In this document: positions 31,904 to 44,624 of the stretch, one piece after another | Layout of the letters: each line of letters opens with the position of its first letter | Numbering within the stretch: the first letter of the stretch is position 1 | NCBI RefSeq assembly: GCF_963675165.1 | Contig: NC_087377.1 | Span: 2,464,824-2,528,823 of the forward strand | From: Halichondria panicea | Lineage: Eukaryota > Porifera > Demospongiae > Suberitida > Halichondriidae | Reading direction: 5' to 3' | Length of the DNA: 64,000 nt | Translations under genes and position numbers: made by a program | The notes under the pieces: generated by a model | The model's input: only the letters and a program-made list of their open reading frames with translations | The model's database searches: none | Told to the model about the DNA's origin: nothing

Positions 31904-34900
31904 ATGGCTACTGGGCAAGACTCCGGGTGAGTGAACATGTAGACTATAATTACTACTCATGGTAGCACCTTGTGATTGCATGGAGGGAGGCTCATTCCAT
32001 TAGTAGAGTCAGAGCTGGCTATGATCAGAGGTGGAACACTGTACAGCAAAGTGACAGCTGGATATGTGCATGGTGTCACTTGTATAAACTATATACACAT
32101 ATCAAGTAATTCTCTGTATGACTGACCCCCCAACCATCTATATATTTTATACAGCGCTCAAAAGAAGCTAGCCGAGGACTTATACGAGGCCGAGGACTTA
32201 TACGAGGCTGTAGACGAACGTGACGTCGTCAAAGTTAGGTCTCTGTTGGGACATGGGGCAGACCCCAACCACCAGCTCTACTGGAGTGACGAGTGGGGAT
32301 ACAAGAAGCCTCCATTACACTTGGCTTGTGATAAGGGCCACCTTGAGATTGCGAAGACACTTGTTACCCATGGAGCTCGGACTGATAAAGGTGATGGGAC
32401 GTACAGCAAGACTCCACTTCACTGGGCATGCCAGGGAGGTGATAAGGAGATGGTGCAGTACCTGATCCAAGAGCTCAAATGTAGCACTGGTAAGCAGTCG
32501 TGTATTAATAAAATAATGTTTCTCCGTATCTAAATTTAAACAGTATAAATCCCACTTGGAGTCTGTATCATAGCAACTGGGTGGGGTTTAACTACCATAA
32601 TCTCCGCATTCCTCATAAACTCCCTTGCCTTGAGGGAACATAATAATTATGTAGGCCTATAGCGAAAAAATGTTTAGAGATTAATTTGTGTTAAATTTGC
32701 TTATATTTTACGTAGTAAAACATTTGCAATGTACGTACGTTAGTACAGTATTACTTATGCTTTTGTGTATGATGTATTTTACAGTTGAAAAATTGTCCTG
32801 ATTTGGTTGAATTACTGTACTTGACCATTTTGTTTCTCCTTTCACCATAATAATTAGTATCTGTGTGATAGTTGAACTCTGTTCCACAACAGACGTGAGG
32901 GATAAGGATAACATGACTCCTCTTCATCAGGCTTGTATATGGGGAAATAAAGACGTGGTACAGTATCTGGTGGAGGAGAGGAAGATGGATGTTGGTGAGA
33001 TTTAGTGTGCTCTTGATAGTCTAGCTCTGTATTTGTTCCCATAGCTTCTACTGTTTGTCTTTGCTTCTGCCCAGTTGATATTAGACACAGATTCTGTGTA
33101 ACTACCGTATAGCGCGAAATTTTCGAGGCACTTATATTTCGTGGATTGGCCTCTAAAAACAATTCGTTGCACAATGTTCGCGGAATGACTGCTTACCGGA
33201 AGCCACACCTTTAAATCTTTGCAAGTTATAGCAGATAATAGAACAATTTTTGTAGACTTAATTTTTGTGTAGCCACGAAATCCGCGAAAATTAAGCCCCT
33301 CGAAAATTTTGCGCTATACGGTATTTTGTTTGACTCTGTGTAATGTACAGATGTGAGGGATGGTGAGGGACAGTCACCACTGGACAATGCTCTGAAGGGT
33401 TCTGATGTTGTGTGTTATGAGGACTGTATGGATGTTGCCCTCTACCTGATGAGCCGTGGCTGTGCATGTGGTGATGAGGACAAAGCCAGGTTACTCTGTG
33501 AGGCATGTGACCTTGGCGAGCTGGGTGTCGTGAAGGAACTTGTTGAGCAATACAAAGTTGACCCCAACAGTAAGTATTAGTATGTACTTCGTGGAGAAGG
33601 CCAACTGTGATATCAGTGAGTACAACACAACCACCATGCAGTGTTATACCTTTGTTTCTACACCCACTCTTGCTCAGGTGTAACTGACTTTAATGGCAAG
33701 ACTCCTCTTGACCTTGCTACACAGGAGGGTCACACTGAAATTGTTGACTACCTCAAGTCTCTACCACAACAATGTAAGCTCACTAGGATCATGAGTACAC
33801 AGTGTGGTCCAATACAGCTACTCTCTCTATACAGCTGCTGTGACTGGAGACACTGACTCCAGGAGTGACGAGAATGGACCACCACCAACAAAGAAACGAA
33901 AAAGTAACTATTATCTCATGTGCACGTACATCTTAATTCATCTCTACCATTTATACGTCCCCGTCTCTCACACACACACCACACCCACACTTATACACAC
34001 ATTTTGGTTGAATGTCATTGAAAGGTCATAATTAGTGAAAGGTCACCTCCAATAGTTGGTTTTTATGTACTGACTGTCAGACAATTGTCTCATTCCTCCT
34101 CCAGTGACCTCTGACCCTCTGTCTGGTCAACAGACACCCAGTGCTGGCGATGAACAACCAGAAACAACTGGTAGGTGACTCTATTATAGCCCAACAATAA
34201 TCATGTGCCTACCCATCTACTGTAGAACGAAGACCTTTCGGTTATATACTGTGTTACATGACTTGTTACTTGTACACCTCAGATACTCAAAATGATTCCA
34301 CACAACTTTCAACGGATGACCAAACCTTGTCAAGTGAGTAATACCAGGGCATACAGTGCATGGGGAGGAAAGTGGACCAATTTACCCTCCCCCATAATGT
34401 TATAGGCTATAATTATTATAATGTGTATTCAATTACTACCTTGTATGATTGAGTATGTGAAAAGACAACGTATATAAAACCGCCCAGAATTCGATCACCT
34501 AAGAACACCTAATTAAACTGGGCACATGTCCTATTTCCCTGTATAGTGTTCATTTTAATATTTCTGTGATTCTGATTGTCTTAAAGTGTTATAGCTGAAG
34601 TCACGTATCATGTTAACACTAGCCAATAATGCACAAATGTGTCAGTATGTATTCATTTGGTGTTTTTTTAATTATTGTTAGCTTTGTCAACATTGCTGGT
34701 TGTGTTTGCAGGCACTCCATTGACTGAGGAAGACTCTGATGCTCTAGAAAAGCTGCTCCTAGACAACAAAATCTCTTTGACTGGTGAAAGGACATATGAG
34801 ACAGTAGTTCACCACCTTCGTGAGCTCGGACATATGGAACTTGCAGCCAACCTGAGGGAAAACCTCGACAAAGGTGGGTAGTAGTTAGTAAGAGCTGTGG

Positions 34901-37900
34901 GTAGTAGTAGGTGGGTTGCTGTATTGAAGTTACACTCACCTGTGTTGAATATTGCATTGCATGAAGCCCCTCAAGATGAAAGGGGGAACATAACAGCCAT
35001 AACTTTAGTACTGTAGATATGAGACCTTTTAAATAATATTATGTTTATACTATTTTATAGTTGAATAGCACGATCGAGGGCTTAACGTACTTATGATGGT
35101 AGATATTGCACGTTGTGATACTTCAATATATATTCCATTACTACAATAACGAATATGATGTACTGTATCGTTATACATTTTGAATGAGCTGCCTTACGTT
35201 GCTGTTCCATTTTTACGCCAGTGGTTCAATGACTGTTTTAAAAATGCAACGGGTAAATTATTACTTGAAGCCCCTAAAGATGAAAGGGGGTTATTTCACT
35301 TTAAGTATACCAGTTGATCTGGGTTTTTGAAAGAAATGATGTATTTATTATTTGTAGCACATTAGTAGACCACATTAATTTTAATGATATATATACCTAA
35401 TTTGATACCGCAAATAACCACAGTAAGTTATTAGGTTGGTGGGTGGTGCATTAGGCTCCCCACCATGCCTAATAAACTTTTTTGATACCATTTGAAAGAT
35501 CTCGCTCTTAGAAAAATAATCATTGAAAAATTGAATCCACGGTATTCAATGTGAGATGCATACAGGATATAAATTATATTCGGCTTCAGTCCAAATTGCC
35601 TGTGTATAGTTGTGATGTAAACTCTCAGTGCATGTCTGTACAATATCAATAACATAACGTGTTTGAGTGTATACAGTTTAAGAATTATTGCTCTTTCTTA
35701 TATGCAGTGATTAGAGAGCAAAAGCGATATCTGAAGAAATTGGACGATCTGATGACCGACAAAGACACTATCTCCATGCAGTACCTCCGCCTACTTCTTG
35801 TCGGGCCACCATTCGTGGGGAAAACAACAACTCTTGGCCGTTTACTGAAAGATATTGAAAACATTAGTTCTGCTGGAGACAAGGCAAAGCTACGCAGTAC
35901 GCTACTCACCAATTGCCACCAAGTAGTCGCCTACATGAACAAAGATGCCACAGAATGGGTTTATTCCAAAGACGTAGAAGAGGAAGCAAAGATCCTCTTT
36001 GGCTACATGTACAGTAGCAAGGTCGATGTTCCGAGTGCCCCAACTGAGAAAAAGACAAAAACTGTCCCCGAAAGCGAAAAGCACACAAGCATACCCAAGC
36101 CACTTTCTCTTGAAAAGCCTCAGTCAAAGCTTGAAGAAGAAACACGCTCTGAAATACAAGAGAATGCTCACCAACAAAACAGGCTCATACCCATCAAAGC
36201 TAGATTACAAAAACTGATAAAGAACGGAAACTACTCCGAAATGGCCAAATGTCTCGGCAACACCTTGCTAAACATCAACGATGTTGGAGGACAACCTGCC
36301 TTCCTAGAAATGCTACCAGCCGTATGTAATGGTCCTGCCATGTATCTAGTGTTCTTGGATCTAAGCAAGGAACTTAACGAACCCTACGATATTCCCTTCA
36401 GTCGTGACGACACAGTCATTACTCCATTCAAAGCTGCTCACACAGTGGAAGCCACAGTCTCTCAAATCCTCTCAGCAGTTGCCAGTATCCATCACGTCTC
36501 TCAAGAAGATGCCAAGTACAAAACCACCTCCAAATTGAGCGAGAAGTTTGAAAAGTTCCAACAAGTTCGTCCGGTAGCAGCTTTGATCGGTACTCACGTG
36601 GACAAGTTGGAGAATCCAAAAGAGAAAATCAAGCAAGTCAACGATGCTCTGAAAGCAACCACTCAAAAGTTTGCTGAGATCCTTGTATCACCTCCGTCAG
36701 ATTCTGAATCTTCCTTTTTTGCCGTGGACAACTTTGCTGGAACGGAACAGTCTGACATTGCCCCGATTCGTGATTTCCTGAGCGATGTTTTTGCGTCTCA
36801 TTTCAAGGATGCATCTCTGCCCATCAAACCGAAATGGCTCCTACTGGGCACACTACTGCGGATGGAGTACTCAATCGTGTCGATGGAAGACTGTCTAGAA
36901 ATCGGGAGATTGTTGGAGATGGATGAAGAAGATACCAAATTCTGTCTTTGGTAAGCTTGTAATTTTTGTATTCCTTCCAATTAATGCATATATGTACGGC
37001 AAACATTTAATACAGTAATTACCTCCAATACATGTACGTACGATTTGTGTGTCCATTATTATTCTGTTATAGTTCTCACCTAACCCCCCCCCACACCCAC
37101 CCACACACACACACACACACACCCACCCACACACACACACACACACAGGTACCTACAGAAGATTGGATCCATACTCCATTACGGGAATGTACCCAATGAT
37201 ATCGATGGCTGGCTAAGCAACCACATGTTCTGCACCCCTGAAGTGATCTTCACTAGCATCAGCCAACTGATCCTTGCTGCTTTACGCATCCTCCATTCTG
37301 AAGGCATTGTCCTCGAGATTGAGCGAGCAGACTTGATCAAGATGGGACAGTTTTCACTGGAGGCCATTATCAAGTACTGTAATGGTCCTGATGTTGCAAA
37401 ACTGCTCAAGAAAGGAGAGATTATCCCAGCCAAGCATCTCATCATACTGCTGCAACATCTCAACCTTCTCTCAGAAATTGTCCACAAAGATGCCAATGAT
37501 TCGAAGGTCACTCGAAGCACGTACCTCATGCCGGCTGTTTTGGACTGTGCTTTACAAGACGAGCTAGCCAACCCACCTCAACCAGACACCAACAACCCAG
37601 AACCACTCCACATCGCATTCAGCTTTGGTTACGTACCAACAGGAGTCTTCTGCGGGCTCATCACTCGACTAGTTTCCCAAGGCCCTCACGGAATTCTAGG
37701 ATTGATGTGGGAATTGGTGGAAGATGGCGTCAAACGAAACTGCGTCTCCTTTTATGTTGACTACGTACACAAAGTGACACTGCTCTCTCACGACAGAAGC
37801 TACGAGATACGAGTTGAACGCAATGCAAAACAGATGGATTTATCTCTTCACGATCTTTGCTCCCACACTTTGTCAGCAATCCTGTATATGCTCAAGAACC

Positions 37901-40793
37901 TGTTCCCAAAGTTGATCCTCAGTGTTGCATTTCAATGCTCCTGTCCCAAACACGCAGCAAGCAAGAGTCTCAACAACCTTTGCACCCTTGTTCAAGGCCG
38001 AAAGATCTACTTCCTGTGTGGTAGAAGTCCCGTCACCCTCAGTGAAGCACAACAAGTGTGGTTGGGGAAGGTGAGCTATTCTCCTGCATGCATGTTGGCG
38101 ATGTGTGATCTAAGCTAATACTCATGTACAGCATTTGGAGAAAAGAGACCGTTTGTTATAATAATTATGGCTGATAATGACTTTGTGTGTATGTGTACAG
38201 ATAGGGTGAAGTTTTTTAGGGTGTGCAAGTACAATAGTATAGGACTAAACTTGGTGTACTGTTACATGCAGCATTAATCAGAAGGTATAAAAAATAATAA
38301 GCTTGTGTGTTCTATATACGTGGACAAGTTTGTTTAGTTTGTTAATGTGTCTCGCATTTTCATTTCCCCTTTTTTGTCTTGTCCCTACAGCACGTGTGTC
38401 TAGGAAATAGGACGGAACTAGAGGTGCTAAAGTTTGCTGAGGATGGTTTCTCCTTCCACTGGAGCAAAGAGGGCTCCAGACGTCAGATTAAGACAACTGA
38501 TGATCGGCCCAACACTGTCAGCTTCCCGAGTGTGAGAGAGGAGGACTTTGGTCACTACCAGTGTGAAGTGAAGGATGCAGCTGCTGGGAAAGTGCTCCTC
38601 ACTCTCTACACAGCTCTCTACAAAGAGGACACAAGTCAGTTATCTAACCTCAAGTATCCCCGTTGTCCTAGTTGATCCCATTTATCACATACTAAGTTGT
38701 GATTTTCTACTTATTATACATAACCAGTCAGTGTACACAGTGTTTACTTCCTCTGCCCCACAATGACAACAGAACTCTTACAACTGCCCAATTCTATTTA
38801 CCATAATTATGTGTGAAGCTTTTTATTTGCTAGGGGGCCACTTGTGTATTTAAAGTGTTTGCATTACATTAACTACCGTATAGCGGGTAATTTTCGAGGG
38901 GTAAAATATTCGTTATTTCCGTGGGCAAGCTCCCTATGAAAACAGTTTACCAAAACGCATGCAATGCAGTACAGGCAATAACAGACAAAAATTACCGTTT
39001 TCGATTTGTCAATGAATGCCATGGATTTTTACTCCACGAATATTACCCACTATCTATCTTACTCCCAGTTCTATCAGATCGTAATTCCATGTAGCTATCA
39101 TAATCGGATTGCTATATTCGAAAGCCTTCAGTCTGGAAAATACATGATCTTGATTCCTACAGGCCCCATTAATATTAGTGTGTCTAGCTGTATCTGTTCC
39201 TACACACTACGTACAGATCTTCTAGCCTCAGGCCAGCGCAAAAGGTCATTGCCATCAGATGTAGAAGTTGAATCTCTGTCGAAGCGTCCAAAGAATGATG
39301 TCACTGTACAAGGTATAATTATCTGCAGTTTAAATAACATTCAGTAAAACATGTGTTTGTATACTGATTTTAATTGTGTGTGTAGACAGTTTTATGGTAT
39401 AATTATAATTTAATAATTTACGCTGTGCCCATCATGGTGTCATACAGAGGAAATGATGTCACTTAACTGTGTATGTTTTATCTGTACAGTTCAACAACAT
39501 AAGACGACAGCGACTACAGCTCAGTTGAGTCAAGAGTGCTCGGATGAAGCTCTTCTCCAGTTGTCTACCGAGATAGCTGGCTATGACAAATACAAGCTCA
39601 GGCTGGGCCTCAGTGATGCTGAGATTGAGAATATCGATCAAACCATTGATAATATCCCAGGGAGATTTCACGCTGCTCTAAAGAAGTGGAAGAGTAAAAG
39701 CATCAATTTCGATAATCCATCGAAATCGTCAGCTACTTACGGTCGATTAGTGGAAATTTCCTCAGAGATTGAGGACGGAGAGGCAGTTCGCAGCATTCAC
39801 AAGGCCTGTGTCAAGGATACATGTGAGTTACCTTATTAACTTTGTGAGCTTGCTCGTCATGCAGTTGTGCCATGCAATAATAGTATACAGCATTCTAAGT
39901 ACTATAATTGTACATGTACATGTCATTGGTACGACTCTCCTATAATTATACTAGCTTATTTCCCCTGCCTAATCCATTTTTTCACATGTTTGTTGGAACT
40001 TTAATATTGATTTTAGCATAAGCTAATTAAGGGAACAACTTAATGTGATCACTATAATTATTCACGACATAATTATTGTACAAGTATAGCAATCTAAATT
40101 GAAGCAATCTTCAATTATAGCCTTGACAGTTGTATTGTGTATGGGGTCTCATGTGACAGTGATAAAATATTTGGTGTACATTTCAGAGTATAGCGTTGTA
40201 TGTCATTGGAAATAATGTGATCTGTACAGTTCAGCCACATGAGACGATAGTGACAGCGACTGCAGCTCAGTTGAGTCAAGAGTGCTCGGATGAAGCTCTT
40301 CTCCAGTTGTCTACCGAGATTGCTGGCTATGACAGATACAAGCACAGGCTGGGCCTCAGTGATGCTGACATTGGTGCTATTGATCTGACAATTGTTGGTA
40401 TTCCAGGGAAATTCCTCGCTGCTCTAAAGAAGTGGAAGAGTAAAAATATTCTCCAATTCAATCCATTGAATTCAACAGCTACTTACGGTCGATTAGTGGA
40501 AATTGCTGCAAAGATTGAGGACGGAGAGGCAGTTCGCAGCATTCACAAGGCCTGTGTGGAGCATACATGTGAGTTACAAATAATTATACCTAGTGAATGA
40601 TCACTTCGACCATTACCTTTGTGAGCTTGCTTGTCAGTACAGTAGTGCCATGCAATAGTGAATTGTATAATTATAGTAAGAACAGCATTCCAAGTGTTTG
40701 CAATACACACTGTCAAAATGGTATTGGATATATACTGCAAGTGTAGGTTTGCTAGTTGCTGACTCTTGTGTCTCCCTCCCTCCTCATGCAGGA
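31904..40793 (+). CDS. Predicted chimeric gene across the duplication junction: ankyrin repeats + ROC-COR GTPase + Ig + two Death-like domains
   Basis: Ankyrin exons are 31904-31926, 32155-32489, 32893-32994, 33351-33569, 33678-33773 and 33835-33903. ROC-COR exons of unit 2 follow: 34105-34170, 34283-34333, 34712-34873, 35708-36950, 37149-38070, 38391-38634, 39217-39312, 39490-39822, 40230-40568 and 40792-. The last ankyrin exon ends in phase 1 (after PPPTKKRK, a nuclear-localisation-like run), and the first ROC-COR exon needs phase 1. The join is therefore in frame, and the total of 4302 coding bases ends at a TGA formed across the final splice (1433 residues). Seen: P-loop GPPFVGKTT, DVGGQ (36280-36294), THVD (36592-36603), and the COR, Ig and Death exons. 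The ankyrin part starts MATGQDSG and contains PLHLACDKGHLEIAKTLV and similar repeats. Transcription of the fusion is inferred; two separate genes, or read-through termination inside 34 kb, are alternatives. Confidence 0.6.
33105..33321. mobile_element. TA-flanked MITE (mariner-type ends) inside an ankyrin-gene intron
   Basis: The left end CCGTATAGCGCGAAATTTTC and right end GAAAATTTTGCGCTATACGG are inverted with one base difference, and TA flanks both sides (33103-33104 and 33322-33323). The element ends just 28 bases before the 3' splice site of ankyrin exon 4. The unit-2 copy is at 56305-56521. Confidence 0.75.
34003..34053. other. Filler sequence at the tandem-duplication junction
   Basis: These about 51 bases belong to neither flank of the duplicated unit. 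They closely resemble, in inverted orientation, the sequence at about 27915-27970 ('gaatgtcatt', 'aaggtcataattagtgaaag', 'acctccaatag'), roughly 6 kb upstream in unit 1. This looks like a templated insertion made during the rearrangement, or a small dispersed repeat that mediated it. Confidence 0.65.
35708..38070 (+). CDS. ROC-COR coding exons of unit 2, split by an extra intron
   Basis: The region equivalent to the single 2.2-kb exon of unit 1 is here divided into 35708-36950 and 37149-38070 by a 198-bp intron whose 3' half is a (CA)n/CACCC tract. The join (TTC TGT CTT TG / G TAC) restores an uninterrupted frame reading CLWYLQKIGSILHY, aligned with CLLYLHSIGSILYY in unit 1. The N-terminal two-thirds differs clearly from unit 1 at protein level. 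From about 37731 the DNA becomes almost identical to unit 1 from 14013. Confidence 0.8.
38879..39053. mobile_element. MITE of the 'accgtatagcggg' family, unit 2
   Basis: Orthologous to the copy at 15163-15342, with a few base differences. Confidence 0.6.
39490..39822 (+). CDS. Death-like domain exon 1 of unit 2
   Basis: It encodes LRLGLSDAEIENIDQTID with RFHAALKKWKSKSINFDNPS, a version distinct from the unit-1 exon at the same place. It is phase 1 at both ends. No GNAVTP-type linker exon precedes it, unlike unit 1. Confidence 0.7.
40230..40568 (+). CDS. Death-like domain exon 2 of unit 2
   Basis: It encodes HRLGLSDADIGAIDLTIVGI, RFLAALKKW-type helices (here KFLAALKKWKSK) and the shared TYGRLVEIAAKIEDGEAV. 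It ends in T before the donor, so joining to the acceptor at 40792 gives TGA. Confidence 0.7.
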
Positions 40794-41236
40794 CTGGAGG
40801 TCATGGATCAGTCAACACCATCAGACACTACCAACACTATAGAACCATAAGCACATTTGCACATTATTTTGTTTTGTTTGACGCTTATTGTGGTAATGAA
40901 TGAAGTGGCATGAGTTTTTTTTACTGACAATGTTCTTGGTATGGATCCTTCAACTTGGGAACAAATATTAGCCAGTAATCTGGTAAAGTATCACTGCAGT
41001 AATGAATTTATAAATTTGCACATGGCCTACTGAGCTAGCTATCGTAGACTCGACTCTGCATGCTATAGACTAGACTAAGAGCTTCACAGCTAGGCAGCAT
41101 TGAAATAGTATAAATGTTATAGCTCCAGTTGCTAACAGAGATGGCTCCATGCACACGAGGAGCAGTGTAGAGAGAGAGAGCTAGCCAGAGAGTGACTGTC
41201 TCGAGGCATCCTGACTGAGTGCTGCTGCTGGTGGAT

Positions 41237-42263
41237 ATGGTGGCTAGTCTGCAGAGGGAGCTGGACAATGCTAGGGTGAGTAGTGTCAGGTCTTATTGAG
41301 TGGACCTAGATACTCTATCTATAGACTAGCTCTCTAGCTCCCTTTGTTGTAGTGCACCTATCATCAATGTGTTGCCCCAGAGGTCCGACATGCGTGCACG
41401 AATCACTACAAATGTTAGTGCATTTGGCCTGGACTTATCACATGACATGACCACAATGCACTGAACTTATAGTGATTCGTGCACGCATGTCGGACCTCCT
41501 CTGGTGTTGCCCCACTACCCCCCCCCCCGGGACATACGGGGAAATTTGATCTAATTTGGCCTGAAATGTTGGCCCCATATATACGGGGGGATTTGACCTG
41601 GCTTTGCGTAGTAAAGACTGCTTTTATAACCTGTTGATGTCATCATCATTTGTTACAAGCAAGCAACTTTACCTTTTCTATTTAAGTGAATCCGAAAAAA
41701 GGCTTGTACATAATTTATACATGTTGTAATCTATGTCAGAGTATACAATTTCTAAAGCTGGTCACTTTCCCTAAAAGTACATAATTATACATGTTTGTGA
41801 TCTAATTGTAGTATAATCTTATGTCATCGTATACAATTTCCTAAAAATAACGAATAATAATAATTATTATGTTCACATGTGTGTACAGGAGGATTGTCAG
41901 CAGAGGAGCATCCTAGCAAAACTGACCAAACAGTAGAAATTCCAAAACTGTTTCTGACTGGAGCTGATCCAAATAATTCGCGATAGTCTCAAAAATGCAA
42001 GCAAAGATTGGTTTGATTTAGGATTGGCTCTCGGAGTGAATATTACTGACTTGAAAGACATTGAAGACCAACACGCTAGTAACAAACGACGCCTAACAGA
42101 GATGGTGGGCAAGCGTCTTGAAGTCACTCATCCACCCATGACATGGCCTTACATATGTGAATGTCTAAGGAGTCCTACTGTTGAGCGTAACGATGTAGCC
42201 GAGGAAATTGAAGGCAAGTATGTGAGGACAGCAACTGCAGTTGCTCATAGTGCCACCAATTGA
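41237..42263 (+). pseudogene. Coiled-coil/Death gene with frameshift, unit 2
   Basis: Copy at +23,200 of the 18037-19063 gene with the same first exon (41237-41275) and the same frameshift before the Death domain. No repairing difference was seen. Confidence 0.6.
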
Positions 42264-42579
42264 TCATGAGAACCTGACAAGGTACGTTTGTACTAATGTA
42301 TTATTATGATCCTTTACTGATATATACTTTTTTTATTGCATAGCTTGAAGGGGACGAATAAAGTAAAGAAGCATAAAGAAGCATACATGCAAGAATTAAG
42401 TAAAGAATTGACTGACTCTGTGCTAACAATGTCGTCTATATAGCCATTATTATAAAGTATGAGTACTGTGACATGTTCAAGCATTGTTCATTTGTTCCTT
42501 GTAAGGGATCAGCATCTTATTCTTATAGAATAATTATTTATAATTGAGGTGTTTGTTTGACGATCCTTACCCACTGGCC

Positions 42580-43231
42580 ATGTGGTACAATGGGGTCAAG
42601 GAAGTACTTGCACTAGCGCTACTCGCGAGCACGGCGCTGCTATTACTAACCGTCTACCTCAACAACACAAGTCTCTCCTGTCATAAAGAGCTACCACGAG
42701 TACAGCATCCTGTACAGAAAGGTGTGTGGATCTACCAGCCATTATATTCTGCACCTAGTATCAATCATCTCTATAAAAATAATAATGTCTTATTCATTTT
42801 CCTCGTACAGCTATCGGTGGGTCAGGTATCCAGCACTGAACAGAATATTGACCAGCGACTACTAACACTCAGTCTAAAACCAGACATTGAGCTCAGGGGA
42901 AAGGTGATGTAATGAAATAATGACTATAATTATTTCACCTTTCCCCTGAGCTCAATGTCAATGTATACTTTATACGAGGCAATAATATTTCAGAAGCTAT
43001 CTTTGATTGGCAACAACTTGAGTTCAATTACAATTCTAAAGAATGTATTTTGTAGCTTTTTGAAAGGCCTATCAAATGGTGTGTTTAGATTAGCGATTGC
43101 TTTAATTTATAATGTCAGTAATTTGCCCCGGCCCTCTCTCCTAGGTTGGTTGCAGGAATATGAAGCGTCTCATGCTGTACGTGAGTGACAGTCTACCAAT
43201 GTACACTCTGGACTGGCCCTGGGTGGACTAA
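42580..43231 (+). CDS. Small predicted membrane protein, unit 2
   Basis: Identical in predicted exons (42580-42723, 42811-42903, 43145-43231) to the unit-1 gene at 19380, including the inverted repeat over the second donor. Confidence 0.35.
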
Positions 43232-43600
43232 AACAAGTAAGCTATCATAGACTATAATTATTAGCTGCAGCATTGGAAGATGTAATTATATGTCATGCAC
43301 AACATGCAGGTACATGTATCTGCCTAAAATGTTCCCAAGTTCTGGCTATTTTTAATATTCAATTTCCTGACAAATTTGCTTTTGATAGCCTAACGTGCGA
43401 CTCTAGATGGTTATTTATGTCCAGAGGTGGTTAGTACCAACCACCACCACCGACCAGTGTGGGCACATCCCTGTACATGTACTTGAACACTTATTACACA
43501 CCCCTCACCCATCCACTCCACCCACACACACACCCCACCCACACACTCACCCACACATGCACACACTCCACACCCATACACACCCTCACACTTCCCACAG

Positions 43601-44624
43601 GTTGCTAGTACGTTCCACGTTCTGTGTGCAGTGTACAAAGCTGTAGTGGCCAGAGAACCAGACTAGAAGTGTCTACTCTGAAATAATTTTCTCTCTCTCT
43701 CCTTCAACGAACGTAAGCAGTGATGGTGTATGACATCATGATTATGACATCTTTGTGTACAGATCAGCGAATCTTTCAAGAGATTGGGAATTAAAGACAC
43801 TTCGCAAAATATTCTCCTATAGTGGCACTGCATTCAAATGAGGCTGATGCAAAGGTATCGTGCATTTAGTGCATTCAGTAGCTGAAATTTCTTATCATAC
43901 CACTACCTCTAGATCGATCTAGCCACTACCCACATCATCTGAAAAGCCTCTGTCTAAGCGTTAATTCACATTCTTGGAGCCGTTCAAAGATTCTTTTTTC
44001 CCCCCTCCCTTTCTTCCACTATTATGCATTTCTTTGATCACTACAACCTGTAACCATTCATTATTTTCTCACTCAGGCGTCTGATTTATTGGGCATGATT
44101 GAGGGTGACCTAACACCATTGCAAGGCATCCACTCGTGTAATAATACACAGAGTATAATCAAGGTAACCATCTCAAAGCACAACCTTTTATCAAAGAGCT
44201 TTTATCGTGGCAGTTTCTTAATACGATTTAAGTAATAACACACGGCCTGGAAGTACATGTACACTTTTTTACTAGAACTTCTGTCTTACATAAGCATCAA
44301 ATACAATTAACGCTAGTAACGCGAACATACTGTACAGGGTTGCATCCAAGGGCCCCCCCTGGTCACAATTTCTACCCCCCCCCCTAGGATCTGTCAGATT
44401 CATTAATAGGCATATAATTCTGATAACTTCGCCCCACCTACATTTTTCATTTCCCCAATTCGCCCCCCCTGATTCAAAATCCTGGATACAGCCCTGATAC
44501 AGTGAACACACCACACACCCACACACACCCACACACCCACACCCACCCACACACACAGGAGTACAAGATTCCTTCTGAAGAGCTGATCATAATTATACTC
44601 ACTAGTGAACTGTGTAGTTACTAG
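43601..44624 (+). pseudogene. TPRKB: Truncated TPRKB-like fragment, unit 2
   Basis: Copy at +23,200 of the unit-1 fragment with the same missing N-terminus and the same two frameshifts. The lesions are therefore older than the duplication, or were homogenised. Confidence 0.7.

Larger units (their letters stand above)
10424..34002 (+). repeat. Tandem duplication, unit 1
   Basis: This block recurs at 34054-57202. The left boundary is 'agttggtttttatg' at 10424, equal to 34054; the right boundary lies in a (CA)-rich intron (34002, equal to 57202). The offset is 23,630 at the start and changes through the first 7 kb. It is exactly 23,200 from about 17.72 kb to the end. In that last ~16 kb I noticed only a handful of differences: a T-run of 10 versus 8 and A/C at 17746/40946, and T/C at 23866/47066. 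Both boundaries are inside introns of different genes. Confidence 0.95.
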
